This document shows, in pieces, positions 53,368 through 62,718 of a stretch of 64,000 nt of DNA (position 1 is the stretch's first letter; every line of letters begins with the position of its first letter). The notes beneath the pieces were generated by a model. The model was not told the DNA's origin. It saw only the letters and a list, made by a program, of their open reading frames with translations, and searched no databases. Location: NCBI GenBank assembly GCA_003134855.1, contig PLCS01000001.1, positions 62,001-126,000 on the forward strand. The letters are read 5' to 3'. The translations under genes and the position numbers were made by a program. The DNA is from Acidobacteriaceae bacterium. Lineage in GTDB: Bacteria > Acidobacteriota > Terriglobia > Terriglobales > Acidobacteriaceae.

Positions 53368-54723
53368 ATGACCGCCGAATTGATTCACCGGCTGCACTTT
53401 GCCTTCACCATCACCTTCCAGTATCTGTTTCCGCAGCTCACCATGGGCCTGGCATTGCTGATCGTGGTGCTCAAATCAGTCGCGCTCAAAACCGGAAGCG
53501 AACAGTGGGACCGCGCGGCGCGCTTCTGGGGGCGCATCTTCGCCATCAACTTCGTCTTCGGCGTGGTCACCGGCATTCCTATGGAGTTTGAGTTCGGCAC
53601 CAACTGGGCGCGTTTCGCGCGTCTCTCCGGCGGCGTCATCGGCCAACCTCTGGCCATGGAAGGCGTCTTCAGCTTCTTTCTGGAATCGGCTTTTCTCGGC
53701 CTGTTTCTATACGGCGAAAAACGGATCTCTAAGCTCATGCATTGGTTTTCGGCGGTGATGGTCTTTGTTGGTTCGTGGGTCTCAGGATTCTTCATCATTG
53801 TCACCGATGCCTGGATGCAGCACCCCGTTGCCTATGATCGCCTGCCCAATGGGCAATTCGAGGTACTCAGCTTCTGGCAACTGTTGACGAATCCCTGGGG
53901 CCTGCTGCAATACGCGCATAATATGACCGGCGCCGTCGTCACCGGCTCCTTCGTCATGGCTGCCGTGGGCGCCTTCTATCTCCTGGAAGGGCAGCGCGAG
54001 CAATACGCTCGTATCTTCCTGAAGGTCGGCGTCATTGCTGGCCTTGTAGCCTCAATCCTCATCATCTTCCCCACCGGCGACTTGCACGGAAAGTTCGTTG
54101 CGCACAACCAACCGGCCGCCATCGCCGGCATGGAGGGCCTCTTCCACAGCGAGGCCGGCGCGGGTCTGGTGCTGATGGGCCAGCCCAATGAGGAGACCGG
54201 CCAGATCGACAACCCCATCGTCGTCAACGACGCGCTCAGCTTCCTCATCTACGGCACCACCAAGGCCGAAGTAAAGGGCCTCGACCAGATTCCCCGCGAC
54301 CAGTGGCCCACCGCCCTGCCGCTGCTCTTCTATGCCTACCACATCATGGCCGGCCTCGGAACCTGGTTTGTGCTGCTGATGATCGTCTCCGCATTCTTGC
54401 TCTGGCGCAAACAGCTCTTCACCGCGCGCTGGGCTCTATGGGCGCTGCTGCTCAGCTTTCCGCTGCCTTACATCGCCAACACCGCCGGCTGGATGACCGC
54501 CGAACTCGGCCGCCAGCCGTGGCTCATCTATGGCCTGATGCGCACCAGCGAGGGCTACTCCAACACCGTCTCCGCCAGCAACGGCCTGTTCACCCTGCTG
54601 GGCTTCATGGGCCTCTACGCCCTGCTGGGCCTCCTGTTTACAGTCCTTATCTACCGCGAGATCAGCAACGGCCCGGAGCCAAAAAACACTCCCGTCGAGC
54701 CTATGCGCGTCGCAGGGCAATAA
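53368..54723 (+). CDS. cydA: Cytochrome bd quinol oxidase subunit I
   Basis: The 451-residue subunit starts at ATG 53368 with CAGGAG upstream. Haem ligands and quinol residues are seen: HRLHFAFTITFQYLFPQLTMG (His about 19), the Met in AHNMTGAVVTGSF (about 185), and ELGRQPWLIYGLMRT (about 379-393, the GRQPW signature). The Q-loop is short. The enzyme oxidises quinol and reduces O2 to water, is insensitive to NO relative to haem-copper oxidases and releases NO quickly. That fits the NO island. cydB follows 99 bp downstream. Confidence 0.96.
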   Translation: MTAELIHRLHFAFTITFQYLFPQLTMGLALLIVVLKSVALKTGSEQWDRAARFWGRIFAINFVFGVVTGIPMEFEFGTNWARFARLSGGVIGQPLAMEGVFSFFLESAFLGLFLYGEKRISKLMHWFSAVMVFVGSWVSGFFIIVTDAWMQHPVAYDRLPNGQFEVLSFWQLLTNPWGLLQYAHNMTGAVVTGSFVMAAVGAFYLLEGQREQYARIFLKVGVIAGLVASILIIFPTGDLHGKFVAHNQPAAIAGMEGLFHSEAGAGLVLMGQPNEETGQIDNPIVVNDALSFLIYGTTKAEVKGLDQIPRDQWPTALPLLFYAYHIMAGLGTWFVLLMIVSAFLLWRKQLFTARWALWALLLSFPLPYIANTAGWMTAELGRQPWLIYGLMRTSEGYSNTVSASNGLFTLLGFMGLYALLGLLFTVLIYREISNGPEPKNTPVEPMRVAGQ

Positions 54724-54730
54724 GCGTCAG

Positions 54731-54797
54731 GGCATGACTTCAGTCGTGCCGTAAATGCAACAAATGAATGCAGGGCTTTAGCCCCTGAGGTATGTTT
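54731..54797. repeat. Dispersed palindromic repeat between cydA and cydB
   Basis: GGCATGACTTCAGTCGTGCC at 54731-54750 is a near-perfect dyad. It is followed by GCAGGGCTTTAGCCCCTGAGG at about 54769-54790, which is the inverted counterpart of a sequence at about 966-988. Both are of the intergenic repeat style seen elsewhere in the window. The element separates two co-directional subunit genes and may affect their relative expression. Confidence 0.6.
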
Positions 54798-54822
54798 TTC
54801 AGGCATCACAAGGAGTTTCGCC

Positions 54823-56028
54823 ATGATGGGTTTTATTTGGTTCTGGCTGGTTGCTGTGATGATTGTCGGCTACGTCGTGCTCGACGGCTTTGACCTCGGC
54901 GTAGGCGTACTCCACCTCTTCCTCGTTCGCACTGAAGCGGAGCGCCGCGCCACCCTCGCCAGCATCGGCCCGGTTTGGGACGGCAATGAAGTCTGGCTGC
55001 TGGCTGGCGGAGGCACGCTCTACTTCGCTTTTCCGCTGCTCTACGCCTCGGCCTTCAGCGGCTTCTATCTTCCGCTGATGATCGTGTTGTGGCTGCTGAT
55101 CCTGCGCGGCATAAGCATCGAGTTGCGCAACCACATCGACGTTGGCGTCTGGCGCGCGCTGTTGGACGGCGTCTTCGGCCTCGCGAGCGCCCTGCTCACC
55201 ATCTTTTTTGGGGCCGCTTTGGCTAACGTGCTGCGTGGCGTTCCACTCAATGCCGACGGCTACTTCTTCCTGCCCTTGTGGACCAACTGGCAGCCCGGTC
55301 TCCATCCCGGCATTCTCGATTGGTATACGGTGATCGGCGGCCTGGTGGCCCTCGTTGCTCTCACGCTGCATGGCGCTCTCTGGCTCACCATCAAGACCTC
55401 GGGCGACCTGGCCCAGCGCGCCCGCCGCATGGTCACCCCACTCTGGCTCGCACTGGCGGCCCTCACCGCCGTCAGCCTCGCCGCCACCATCATCGTCCGC
55501 CCCGCCAGTCTGAACAATTACTTCAACTATCCGGCAACCTTCATCGTTCCTGTCGGAGTCATCGCTTCCATGGCCGGCATCTGGCTCCTCAATCGAAACG
55601 CCCAGCCCGTCAAGGCGTTCCTCTCTTCCTGCCTCTATCTCTTCTTCATGCTGGCCGGAGCATGCTGGGGCCTGTATCCCACGCTGCTTCCCGCAACCAC
55701 CGGCGCTGATCGCGACATCACCCTGAGCCGCGCGATCTCTGGTCCGCACACGCTCGCCGTCGGCCTAATCTGGTGGGGTTTCGGCATGGTGCTAGCCATC
55801 GGCTACATTGTCTTCGTGTACGCCAAGTTTCGCGGCAAGGTCGATATGCATGCGGACGGGCACCGAGCGCTTGGAACAACTCGGTTGAGCGATGAGACAG
55901 AAATTCAGCCACTGCCTCAACTGCAGATGTTATCGCTTTGCCCCTGTAGTTCGCGAAACGCAAGCATTGACCTATTACAGTCCGGGGAACTCACAAGCAG
56001 GTATTTCGTCCTACAAGAACTGTATTGA
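54823..56028 (+). CDS. cydB: Cytochrome bd quinol oxidase subunit II
   Basis: The 401-residue subunit has about eight membrane helices. Characteristic sequences are VVLDGFDLGVGVLHLF (about 19-34), RIGPVWDGNEVWLLAGG-like (ASIGPVWDGNEVWLLAGGG, about 46-64) and a C-terminal helix ending in FVYAKFRGKV. After about residue 345 the sequence departs from the family (ADGHRALGTTRLSDETEIQP and about 40 more, including CPCSS). This tail looks like read-through into foreign DNA at the junction with the next element. Core function should be intact. Confidence 0.93.
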   Translation: MMGFIWFWLVAVMIVGYVVLDGFDLGVGVLHLFLVRTEAERRATLASIGPVWDGNEVWLLAGGGTLYFAFPLLYASAFSGFYLPLMIVLWLLILRGISIELRNHIDVGVWRALLDGVFGLASALLTIFFGAALANVLRGVPLNADGYFFLPLWTNWQPGLHPGILDWYTVIGGLVALVALTLHGALWLTIKTSGDLAQRARRMVTPLWLALAALTAVSLAATIIVRPASLNNYFNYPATFIVPVGVIASMAGIWLLNRNAQPVKAFLSSCLYLFFMLAGACWGLYPTLLPATTGADRDITLSRAISGPHTLAVGLIWWGFGMVLAIGYIVFVYAKFRGKVDMHADGHRALGTTRLSDETEIQPLPQLQMLSLCPCSSRNASIDLLQSGELTSRYFVLQELY

Positions 56029-56119
56029 TGGCAACAAACGAAGAGACTACCACCAGTTGGAAGGCAAAAGAATAACATTCAGACACCCAGCAATGTAGGT
56101 AATGTGAAACGCCCTTGTA

Positions 56120-56540
<421 letters not shown>

Positions 56541-56706
56541 AGCGGCCCGGAATTTGCTCGAATTTCTGAGGTTGTTCAAGGGCAGTCTTTGAGTCTCATT
56601 ATCGCTGGTACAGGATTTGCCGGGCAGGTCACCAAAAGCTTCTTCATGCGCTCCATCAAGGCCTGGGCTAGATATCGGCTCGCAATTGCAGAGGACGGGG
56701 CAAATT

Positions 56707-57450
56707 TCAACGAAGGATTCGGGACAAGAACATACGAGTGCGTTCTTGACATGGGGAATCGAAGATTTGGGATGGATCACCTTCCTCAACGATCCGCCCC
56801 TGATCCATGAAGACAACGCGATCAGCCGCACCGCGCACAAATGCCATTTCGTGAGAAGCAACCACCATAGTCATTCCATCTCTAGCGAGCGCCAACATAA
56901 CGTCAAGCACCTCCTGGGTCATCTCCGGGTCTAGCGCGGAAGTTGGCTCATCGAACAACATCACGCGAGGGGCCATCGCCAGAGAACGCGCAATAGCAAC
57001 TCTTTGTGATTCCCCCCCCGAAAGATTGCCAACAGACGCTTCTTCGCGGCCCAACATTCCCACCCGGGCAAGTAGTTTCCGCGCAATTTGCTCACTTTCA
57101 GCTTTAGAAAATCTGCGCACCCGTTCCGGGGCAAGCCGAATGTTCTCAATGACACTAAGGTGAGGAAAGAGCTCGAATCGTTGGAATACCATGCCAATTT
57201 CGGTCCGGAGCGTATTTACATCATCCTTCTGATCATTGAACTCTGCATCGTTGACAAACATCTTTCCAGAATCGGGTACTTCCAACCGATTGATACAACG
57301 TAAAAGTGTCGATTTGCCGGATCCCGAAGGTCCAATGACGGCCACGACCTCACCTGGATTGATACAGAGACTCACGTTATCAAGCGCAAGTATCGACCCG
57401 AACCGCTTCGAAACATTTTCTAGACGTATCGCGACTTCTCCAGCCATCAT
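56707..57450 (-). CDS. Polar amino-acid ABC transporter ATP-binding protein (GlnQ/HisP-like)
   Basis: The 247-residue ATPase has Walker [19 protein letters not shown] (about 39-56), Q-loop [13 protein letters not shown], signature [17 protein letters not shown] (about 145-161) and Walker [16 protein letters not shown] (about 165-179), followed by the switch His in VVASHEMAF. Sequence and length match the polar amino-acid uptake family. It overlaps the permease gene by 4 nt and is the last gene of the leftward operon. Confidence 0.94.
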   Translation of the reverse strand: MMAGEVAIRLENVSKRFGSILALDNVSLCINPGEVVAVIGPSGSGKSTLLRCINRLEVPDSGKMFVNDAEFNDQKDDVNTLRTEIGMVFQRFELFPHLSVIENIRLAPERVRRFSKAESEQIARKLLARVGMLGREEASVGNLSGGESQRVAIARSLAMAPRVMLFDEPTSALDPEMTQEVLDVMLALARDGMTMVVASHEMAFVRGAADRVVFMDQGRIVEEGDPSQIFDSPCQERTRMFLSRILR

Positions 57451-58193
57451 GGCCTCCGACTACGTTCCAAGGCGCGAACAATTAGAGACGAAAGTAACGT
57501 CAACGCGAGATACAAGACCGCGACCACGTTATACGTACGAAAGGTGTCGAAAGTTCTAGCGGCTTCAATCTGCCCGCGTTTGGTCAGTTCACCGACCGCT
57601 ATAGCAGAAACCAATGAACTATCTTTGAGCATCGCAATGAGATCATTCCCCAGCGCGGGGAGAACCGTTCGCACTGCCTGTGGCAGGACCACGGAGCGCA
57701 TGGCGGTTCGATAGGACATTCCAAGCGAACGCGCTGCCTCCACCTGCCCCCGCTCAACGGACTCGATACCGGCTCTGTAGACCTCCGCCAAATAGGCACC
57801 ATAACCCAAGCTCAATGCAAGTATGCCCGAAACAATAGGATTTCGGTTGAGGCCGAAAATCGGCCCAACGACAAAATGAACGTAGATGATAACGACGAGG
57901 AGCGGTATCCCTCGAGCCACTTCGATATACAGAGTGGCTAAGTTATTTATGAATACATTGCCCGACACGCGGCCGAGAGCCAAAGCTAGTCCGATAAGCA
58001 GCGCGGTCGCATAAGCTGCGAACGAAATCATGATGGTGACGCTCACTCCCTGCAATAGATAATCGAGCGTTTCGATGTAGCCCTCTGAAGTGAGCATCGA
58101 AAGCACGACGGTCGCCCCAATGATGGCCACGATCACAAGCCACCAGGGAAATTTTCGCCACCAGTCTCCTAAAAGATCCTTTTTCTGCGGCAT
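57447..58193 (-). CDS. Polar amino-acid ABC transporter permease
   Basis: The 248-residue protein is started at ATG 58193 ([12 protein letters not shown]). It has about five to six membrane helices and the EAA loop [30 protein letters not shown] (about 132-160), followed by [15 protein letters not shown]. The HisM/GlnP family forms homodimers or heterodimers; only one permease gene is present here, so a homodimer is likely. It starts 7 nt after the binding-protein gene and overlaps the ATPase gene by 4 nt. Confidence 0.93.
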   Translation of the reverse strand: MPQKKDLLGDWWRKFPWWLVIVAIIGATVVLSMLTSEGYIETLDYLLQGVSVTIMISFAAYATALLIGLALALGRVSGNVFINNLATLYIEVARGIPLLVVIIYVHFVVGPIFGLNRNPIVSGILALSLGYGAYLAEVYRAGIESVERGQVEAARSLGMSYRTAMRSVVLPQAVRTVLPALGNDLIAMLKDSSLVSAIAVGELTKRGQIEAARTFDTFRTYNVVAVLYLALTLLSSLIVRALERSRRP

Positions 58194-58200
58194 ATGGATT

Positions 58201-58980
58201 TCAGCGCAAGTGGTAAGAAACCACCAAGCGGTCAAGCACGCCTTCATCTCGCAGACGCTTTATAGCTGCGTTGATTTGTTGGAGGAGTGCCGTATCTCCT
58301 TTCCTTGCGACGATCCCGTAGCTTTCGGTTTGTGATAATGGACCGACCACGATCAGTTGTCCGCGAAATTCGGGTGTTGACAAAAAGTTGAGTAAGATCG
58401 GCTGGTCATCTACCACGGCGTCGATGGCGTCGACCTTTAGATCAGCGAGGGCAAGTGAAACATTGTCATAACGGCGAAGATTCTTGTCCTGGACTAAAGC
58501 ATCTACCAACAGGAGATGCTCACCGGTTGTACCTGTCTGAACACCCACAAGAGCGTCATTGCGAGAGAGGTCCTGAACATTCTTGACACGAGAGTTGTCC
58601 TTCCGCGCCGCTACAACCTGGGCGATATCCACGTATGGATCTGAGAACGAGACCACTTTCTTCCTGTCATCAGTGATGGTCACTGCAGATATCACAGCGT
58701 CGAACTGTCTTGAATTGAGCCCGTCAAAAACGGTCTTGAAATCAGCGATTCGATAGACGATCTTGGCCCCGATGATTCGTCCAATTTGATCCATAACGTC
58801 AACGTCGAATCCGATAGGTTGATTTGTCTTTGGATCAAGGGACTCAAACGGTGGTGTCGTGGGGTCTATGCCCACGATTAAAGCTCGTGCAACTCCAGAA
58901 GAGTGGTCGGTGCTTGGTGCGCCCTGATGCTTACAGCCGAGCAAAGCAACAAGCGTGAGCAGCACACATAGACGCCCCAT
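58201..58980 (-). CDS. Amino-acid-binding lipoprotein of the ABC transporter
   Basis: The 259-residue protein starts at ATG 58980 behind AAGGAGG. The lipoprotein signal has lipobox LLGC (Cys about 16), so the mature protein is lipid-anchored. It is a family 3 periplasmic binding protein: VGIDPTTPPFESLDPKTNQPIGFDVDVMDQIG (about 37-68), FDAVISAVTITDDRKKVVSFSDPY (about 93-116) and VGVQTGTTGEHLL. The conserved Arg and Asp for the amino-acid carboxyl and amino groups appear present. Specificity is not predictable. It is 87 nt downstream of the di-iron protein gene. Confidence 0.92.
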   Translation of the reverse strand: MGRLCVLLTLVALLGCKHQGAPSTDHSSGVARALIVGIDPTTPPFESLDPKTNQPIGFDVDVMDQIGRIIGAKIVYRIADFKTVFDGLNSRQFDAVISAVTITDDRKKVVSFSDPYVDIAQVVAARKDNSRVKNVQDLSRNDALVGVQTGTTGEHLLLVDALVQDKNLRRYDNVSLALADLKVDAIDAVVDDQPILLNFLSTPEFRGQLIVVGPLSQTESYGIVARKGDTALLQQINAAIKRLRDEGVLDRLVVSYHLR

Positions 58981-59067
58981 ACCGATCCTCCTTATTAGTT
59001 TCGTTTGCGTTCGTCGCAAAGGCACCGCTGGCTCAGGCGGCCTCAATGAACTTCAAAATGAAAGGCA

Positions 59068-59745
59068 TCACATCGTCTGAATCCTGGCAAACATAGCCTT
59101 CCACCACACATTCATGGACTCGACAGCTTTTCTCGCCCCATCGAAAAGCAGTTCGGGGACAAGTTCCGAATGCCTTTGCTGGAGAAAAGCACGAAGTTCC
59201 CGGGCATGGGCTTCTTCAACTCCGGCAAGGTGAAGGCCGTGGAAACCAGCTAGCACTGAAGATTCATATTGAATATGCCTCTCGGAGGATAATTTCCGAG
59301 ACAACTCATTGAAAATCTGGTGCTCCAACAATGCCGCAGACTCAGTGGCATAGAGGGCACCTAGCGCATGCGCTGGACTTGACTCGATGAGTGTCATGAG
59401 GCTGTCGAGAAATTGATCAGTGGCCGGAAACGGTACACGTTCTTCTACATAAACGCGATGTTCAAGCAAGCCTCGTCGGTAGATTTGAGAATGATCCTTC
59501 TCTTCATGGTAGTTCTCCATGAGCACACATGTTGCGCGTTGGTCTCGTAGCGTCTCTACCATCTTCGCGCCTCTCATTAACAGAGAAGGATTTCTCATAG
59601 AAAACTGGTAGTGCTCAAGCATCAACCAGGCTGCAGCGCGCGTTGAAATTTCTTCGCTTTCGGTTCTAGACCTTACGGACGAGATAAATGTTAAGATCGT
59701 CATCTCAATCTGATCAGACAAAGGTTGAAAATCATCTTGGGCCAT
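59068..59745 (-). CDS. Haem-oxygenase-fold di-iron protein (HDO-like, TenA-related)
   Basis: The 225-residue all-helical protein is started at ATG 59745 with GAGGAA upstream. Candidate metal ligands recur along the helices: LEHYQFS (about 43-49), ENYHEEKDH (about 77-85), ATESAALLEHQ (about 133-143) and HLAGVEEAHARE (about 172-183). This spacing resembles haem-oxygenase-like di-iron oxidases/oxygenases such as UndA, BesC, SznF and CADD, several of which act on amino acids or fatty acids. It lies 18 nt downstream of the nucleotidyltransferase-like gene and upstream of an amino-acid importer, so an imported amino acid could be its substrate. The link is inferred. Confidence 0.7.
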   Translation of the reverse strand: MAQDDFQPLSDQIEMTILTFISSVRSRTESEEISTRAAAWLMLEHYQFSMRNPSLLMRGAKMVETLRDQRATCVLMENYHEEKDHSQIYRRGLLEHRVYVEERVPFPATDQFLDSLMTLIESSPAHALGALYATESAALLEHQIFNELSRKLSSERHIQYESSVLAGFHGLHLAGVEEAHARELRAFLQQRHSELVPELLFDGARKAVESMNVWWKAMFARIQTM

Positions 59746-59763
59746 TTCGTTCCTCGCCAACCT

Positions 59764-61215
59764 CTAGATTGCGGCTTGCTGTGGGATTGATTTGTTCATT
59801 ACTAGAAGTGTCGTTCGTTTAACTTCGTAATTCGTGTTGTTGTTCAGCTCACTCTCGATCTGAAAAACCAATTTAGCGAGATCGTAGTAGCCACCACATG
59901 AAAGGTATATCTCAGCGACAACATCACGATCGGCTTCAAACAGCCCGACTAGTCGAGCGGCAGCCTTATTCCCAACGGCGCGCCGAACCATCTCAACAGC
60001 GTCATCAAGTTCTGCCACCGGAAGGTCGGACAGGTGCAGGAACGCCGTTATTCCTCGGCGGATCGTACGTTGATCTCGCGCCTTAAACACAATATGCTCA
60101 TTAACGACGTCGAGCACTAAGGGCGAACAGTGATAGTGCTTCCCCTTTCTGGGGCCCAAGAATCCTTGACGCCCCATCTCGTCCTCCAAAACGGCGCAGA
60201 TTTGGTTATCGTCCGCGTTGCCACGCAACTTTACAAGCATGTCGTGTTTGCCGAATACGTCGTAAACCGTTTCCACGGTCATATGAAGTGCAGACGACGA
60301 TCCCGTTAAAAGAAATTCTCGAGCTTCCTCAGATCGCCATCCCGGACTGATGTCGAGCCAGACGAGAAACAAATCAGATGTGTCGGTTTTGATCGATGCT
60401 GTCTGAACGATGTTGCCCTTGAGCCAATTATTCTCATCGACTCCTGAGGCACATTGGTCTGTAGCTTCAGGCTCTATTAATGGAAAATCAACAGGGTCTG
60501 CGCTACCTGTTGGCTGAAAAGTGGTTTGTTTCACAGAGCCATCAGGGGCGAGAAAGAGATTAGCTATCGCTCTAAGACTGCTTGAGTCGAGGATTCGTTT
60601 GAGATCGCCTTGGGCCTTCGCAAATCCCTCCGAAATCGCAACCTCTACATTCCACTCGCGCACCAAGTTATAAAAGGCGTTGGAGTTGAAATCTCGGTGG
60701 TTTGAGAGATCTGTAAAGTCTTGCAAGTCCTGTTTAATTTTGGACTCAAGATCGCGATTTCTCGACAAAAACGAAATCGCCTTCATCAGGCAGAGCTTTT
60801 CGACGCGGGGGACGAGAATATTCTTGAGCTTTCGCCCTTGAAAATGCACTGGTTCTGCACCCTTTAAGAATGCCTCCCATTCCATCGGCCCGTATGGACC
60901 GCATTCCAAAATTTTGGGCCCAAACCGAACCGCTGGGAAACCAATTGGATTGACTCTGCGTTCAAACACCCATTCGGGGCGGTATGAGTCTTGATGATTC
61001 TCGACTCGATCCCAATCCGCGGTCGGATATAGCCTTGCGACGATCTCATTTTGGGTTTCATGATCGCACACCAAGTCGATGTCCTGCGACTGTCGAGTCG
61101 GTTCGTATTGATGGACCGCAAGTCCCCCGATCAAGAGCAGGGGTCTAGAAAGAAACGCATTCATCCTCTCTAGTTCCACCATTGCATTTTCGATGGGTAT
61201 CGGTTTGGGTGCCAT
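59764..61215 (-). CDS. Nucleotidyltransferase-like protein with two Lrp/RAM-like domains
   Basis: The 483-residue protein is first in the leftward operon. Residues 1-200 resemble AbiEii/MNT-type nucleotidyltransferases: LLLIGGLAVHQYEPTRQSQDIDLVCD (about 26-51, with GG and DxD) and a helical part (KLCLMKAISFLSRNRDLESK). Two segments resemble the Lrp/AsnC ligand-binding RAM fold: about 285-355 (SDLFLVWLDISPGW, then VYDVFGKHDMLVKLRG) and about 415-480 (AARLVGLFEADRDVVAEIYL, then GGYYDLAKLVF and KRTTLLVM). No Lrp DNA-binding domain is seen. It could be a sensor or modifier responding to the amino acid imported by this operon. I know of no described protein with this order. Confidence 0.6.
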   Translation of the reverse strand: MAPKPIPIENAMVELERMNAFLSRPLLLIGGLAVHQYEPTRQSQDIDLVCDHETQNEIVARLYPTADWDRVENHQDSYRPEWVFERRVNPIGFPAVRFGPKILECGPYGPMEWEAFLKGAEPVHFQGRKLKNILVPRVEKLCLMKAISFLSRNRDLESKIKQDLQDFTDLSNHRDFNSNAFYNLVREWNVEVAISEGFAKAQGDLKRILDSSSLRAIANLFLAPDGSVKQTTFQPTGSADPVDFPLIEPEATDQCASGVDENNWLKGNIVQTASIKTDTSDLFLVWLDISPGWRSEEAREFLLTGSSSALHMTVETVYDVFGKHDMLVKLRGNADDNQICAVLEDEMGRQGFLGPRKGKHYHCSPLVLDVVNEHIVFKARDQRTIRRGITAFLHLSDLPVAELDDAVEMVRRAVGNKAAARLVGLFEADRDVVAEIYLSCGGYYDLAKLVFQIESELNNNTNYEVKRTTLLVMNKSIPQQAAI

Positions 61216-61385
61216 GGCTTTCGATCTTCCTTTGGATTGTCCTAGTCAGTTTCCGCAAACAAAAAAGGCCAGGCGAGTCACGGCGAAACAGTTCCGCCGC
61301 AAGGCATCACTCCTGACGCGGTCGAGTGGCGGAATCGCCGAGCTTACCCCAAGAATAGCATCTGGTGCAAACCCAGGTGCTCTAG

Positions 61386-61510
61386 TGCCAGACTCGCAAG
61401 CCGTAAGCAACTGAAAACAATAAGCTACGGTAGGACCACGAATTGGGTTGTCCGCATTGTAGACGAATTTGTAGTCGTAGATTCCCTCAGAATCCACCAA
61501 GTTCAACAAC
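61386..61510. repeat. Diverged copy of the left part of unit D
   Basis: This segment parallels 61645-61762 in order: CCAGACTCGCAAGCCGTAAG versus TCAGACACGCAAGTCGTAAA, CAACTGAAAACAA versus CGACTGAAAACAA, paired TGTAGAC/TGTAGTC boxes (61458-61464, 61470-61476) and ATCCACCAAGTTCAACAAC versus ATCCACAACATTCAACAAG. It lacks a tRNA core. Confidence 0.6.
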
Positions 61511-61644
61511 CCCCCTGCGGTCCGCTGGAAACAACCAAGCGAACGAGTTGATTCCTTCGGCAGCTGTCCAAAGGCGTTTCCTCATCCCCCGACACTCCTT
61601 GAAGGCCGACCCTCTGGTGAAAACTCCGATGTCCTCCTGTCAGA

Positions 61645-61961
61645 CACGCAAGTCGTAAACGACTGAAAACAAAAAAAGACTCTAGGAACGCAGATTGGAT
61701 TACCAGCTCTGTAGACGATTCTGTAGCTGCGATTTCCTCAAGTATCCACAACATTCAACAAGCGACTGCTCGTATCTTATTGATTTTACAAGGTCTGCTA
61801 TAGGTAGGGACTCTGGTCCCGAACCAGTTTTCGCCGATTATTGAAATCTGTTGAAATCGTGTGATTTTAACTGCTTTATATTGAATACGTTGCGCCCATA
61901 TTATTGAAAGCCGTTGTTTTGAATTGCTCCTAGATGCATCTACCGCTATGATTTCGACTAC
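61645..61961. repeat. tRNA-Pro attachment-like repeat unit D
   Basis: TGTAGAC and TGTAGCT at 61710-61716 and 61722-61728 keep the 12-bp period. The core CTGGTCCCGAACCAG is at 61813-61827 and the right arm (TTATTGAAATCTGTTGAAAT onward) ends TGATTTCGACTAC. As in unit B, the tRNA T arm and acceptor part are absent. The left arm differs from units A-C but matches the upstream copy at 61386-61510. Confidence 0.62.
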
Positions 61962-62391
61962 ACGGTCACTGAAAATGCAAGAGGATCATCAGCGCCCCCA
62001 AGGCCAAACCCTCACATCCGCTTCTTCGGTCGGCCTCGGGTTAGCCAAGCAGAGACGGGACAGTTCGTGAGGTCGGCATCTGTACGTGAAGTGAAGCGGA
62101 GAATTTCAAGGTTCTTTGACGAATCCTGTTGCGTGGCGTTGGAGTTTGTGTTATATTTCTGTTTAACTGGCGGTCTATCATCTTGGATCGCCTTGAAAGG
62201 ATCTGAGTCTACGTCGCCGTCGTCGAGAATGAGGAATCAACGCTTGATTTCGGAATCGTTCCGAGTTTTACGTTGAGGATGCTTTCCGATCACCTGTAAG
62301 TCTGAACCTAGGATATCCCTCTTAACCTCAAACTCTCAACCAACCAGGGTATCCGCCAACCAGGGATAACGCCAAAACGGCAAAGCTCACC

Positions 62392-62480
62392 AAAAAAAGA
62401 GCAGCGCCGTGAGTGTTGATTCACTCAAAGGACGATTTCATTGCTCTTTTTTATAATCGCCTCCGCTGGAGACGATTATA
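62392..62480. repeat. Two adjacent hairpins, the second near-perfect
   Basis: AAAAAAGAGCA at about 62394-62404 is complementary to TGCTCTTTTTT at about 62442-62452, enclosing a smaller hairpin GAGTG-N6-CACTC. Next to it TATAATCGCCTCC (62452-62464) pairs with GGAGACGATTATA (62468-62480) with one mismatch and a 3-nt loop. The first could be a bidirectional terminator. The role of the second is unknown. Confidence 0.6.
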
Positions 62481-62535
62481 AAACGGGTGGCGTTAGTTCC
62501 CAAGTAGCACCGAGCAGTGGTCGTTCCCAAATGCA

Positions 62536-62682
62536 ACCGACGTTACGGTTGTGTGTGGGGACGGCCATGCATCGCAATATCCCCCATACAATCGCATACG
62601 AAACATATGCCGATCTCGCTGGCCACGGTCGGTAAGCCGGTCGTTCCGACAGGAATTTGCCGGGGAGCGGGGGCTCCCCGGC
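62536..62682. repeat. Hairpin-rich segment upstream of the right-end operon
   Basis: CAACCG-N6-CGGTTG lies at about 62534-62551. GCCGGGGAGC (62659-62668) and GCTCCCCGGC (62673-62682) form a perfect 10-bp hairpin with a GGGG loop, ending 37 nt before the start codon of the next gene. This could be a structured leader or a terminator without a T-run. Confidence 0.5.
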
Positions 62683-62718
62683 ATGTTCGCTCACTGTTGT
62701 GAACGGCCAGGAACATAG

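Larger units (their letters stand above)
61216..62718. other. Long gene-free region with att-like units, tandem repeats and hairpins
   Basis: These 1503 bases show no confident gene; short frames at 62067-62276 and 62476-62790 have no family resemblance. Features present are two diverged direct repeats (61386-61510, 61645-61762), tRNA-Pro core D, a tandem CCAACCAGGGNTANCG repeat at about 62340-62372, and several hairpins between 62390 and 62682. Confidence 0.55.

Noticed and set aside
62067..62276. 69-codon frame in the right-hand gene-free region
   Set aside because: No ribosome-binding site, no recognisable domain and composition unlike neighbouring genes.
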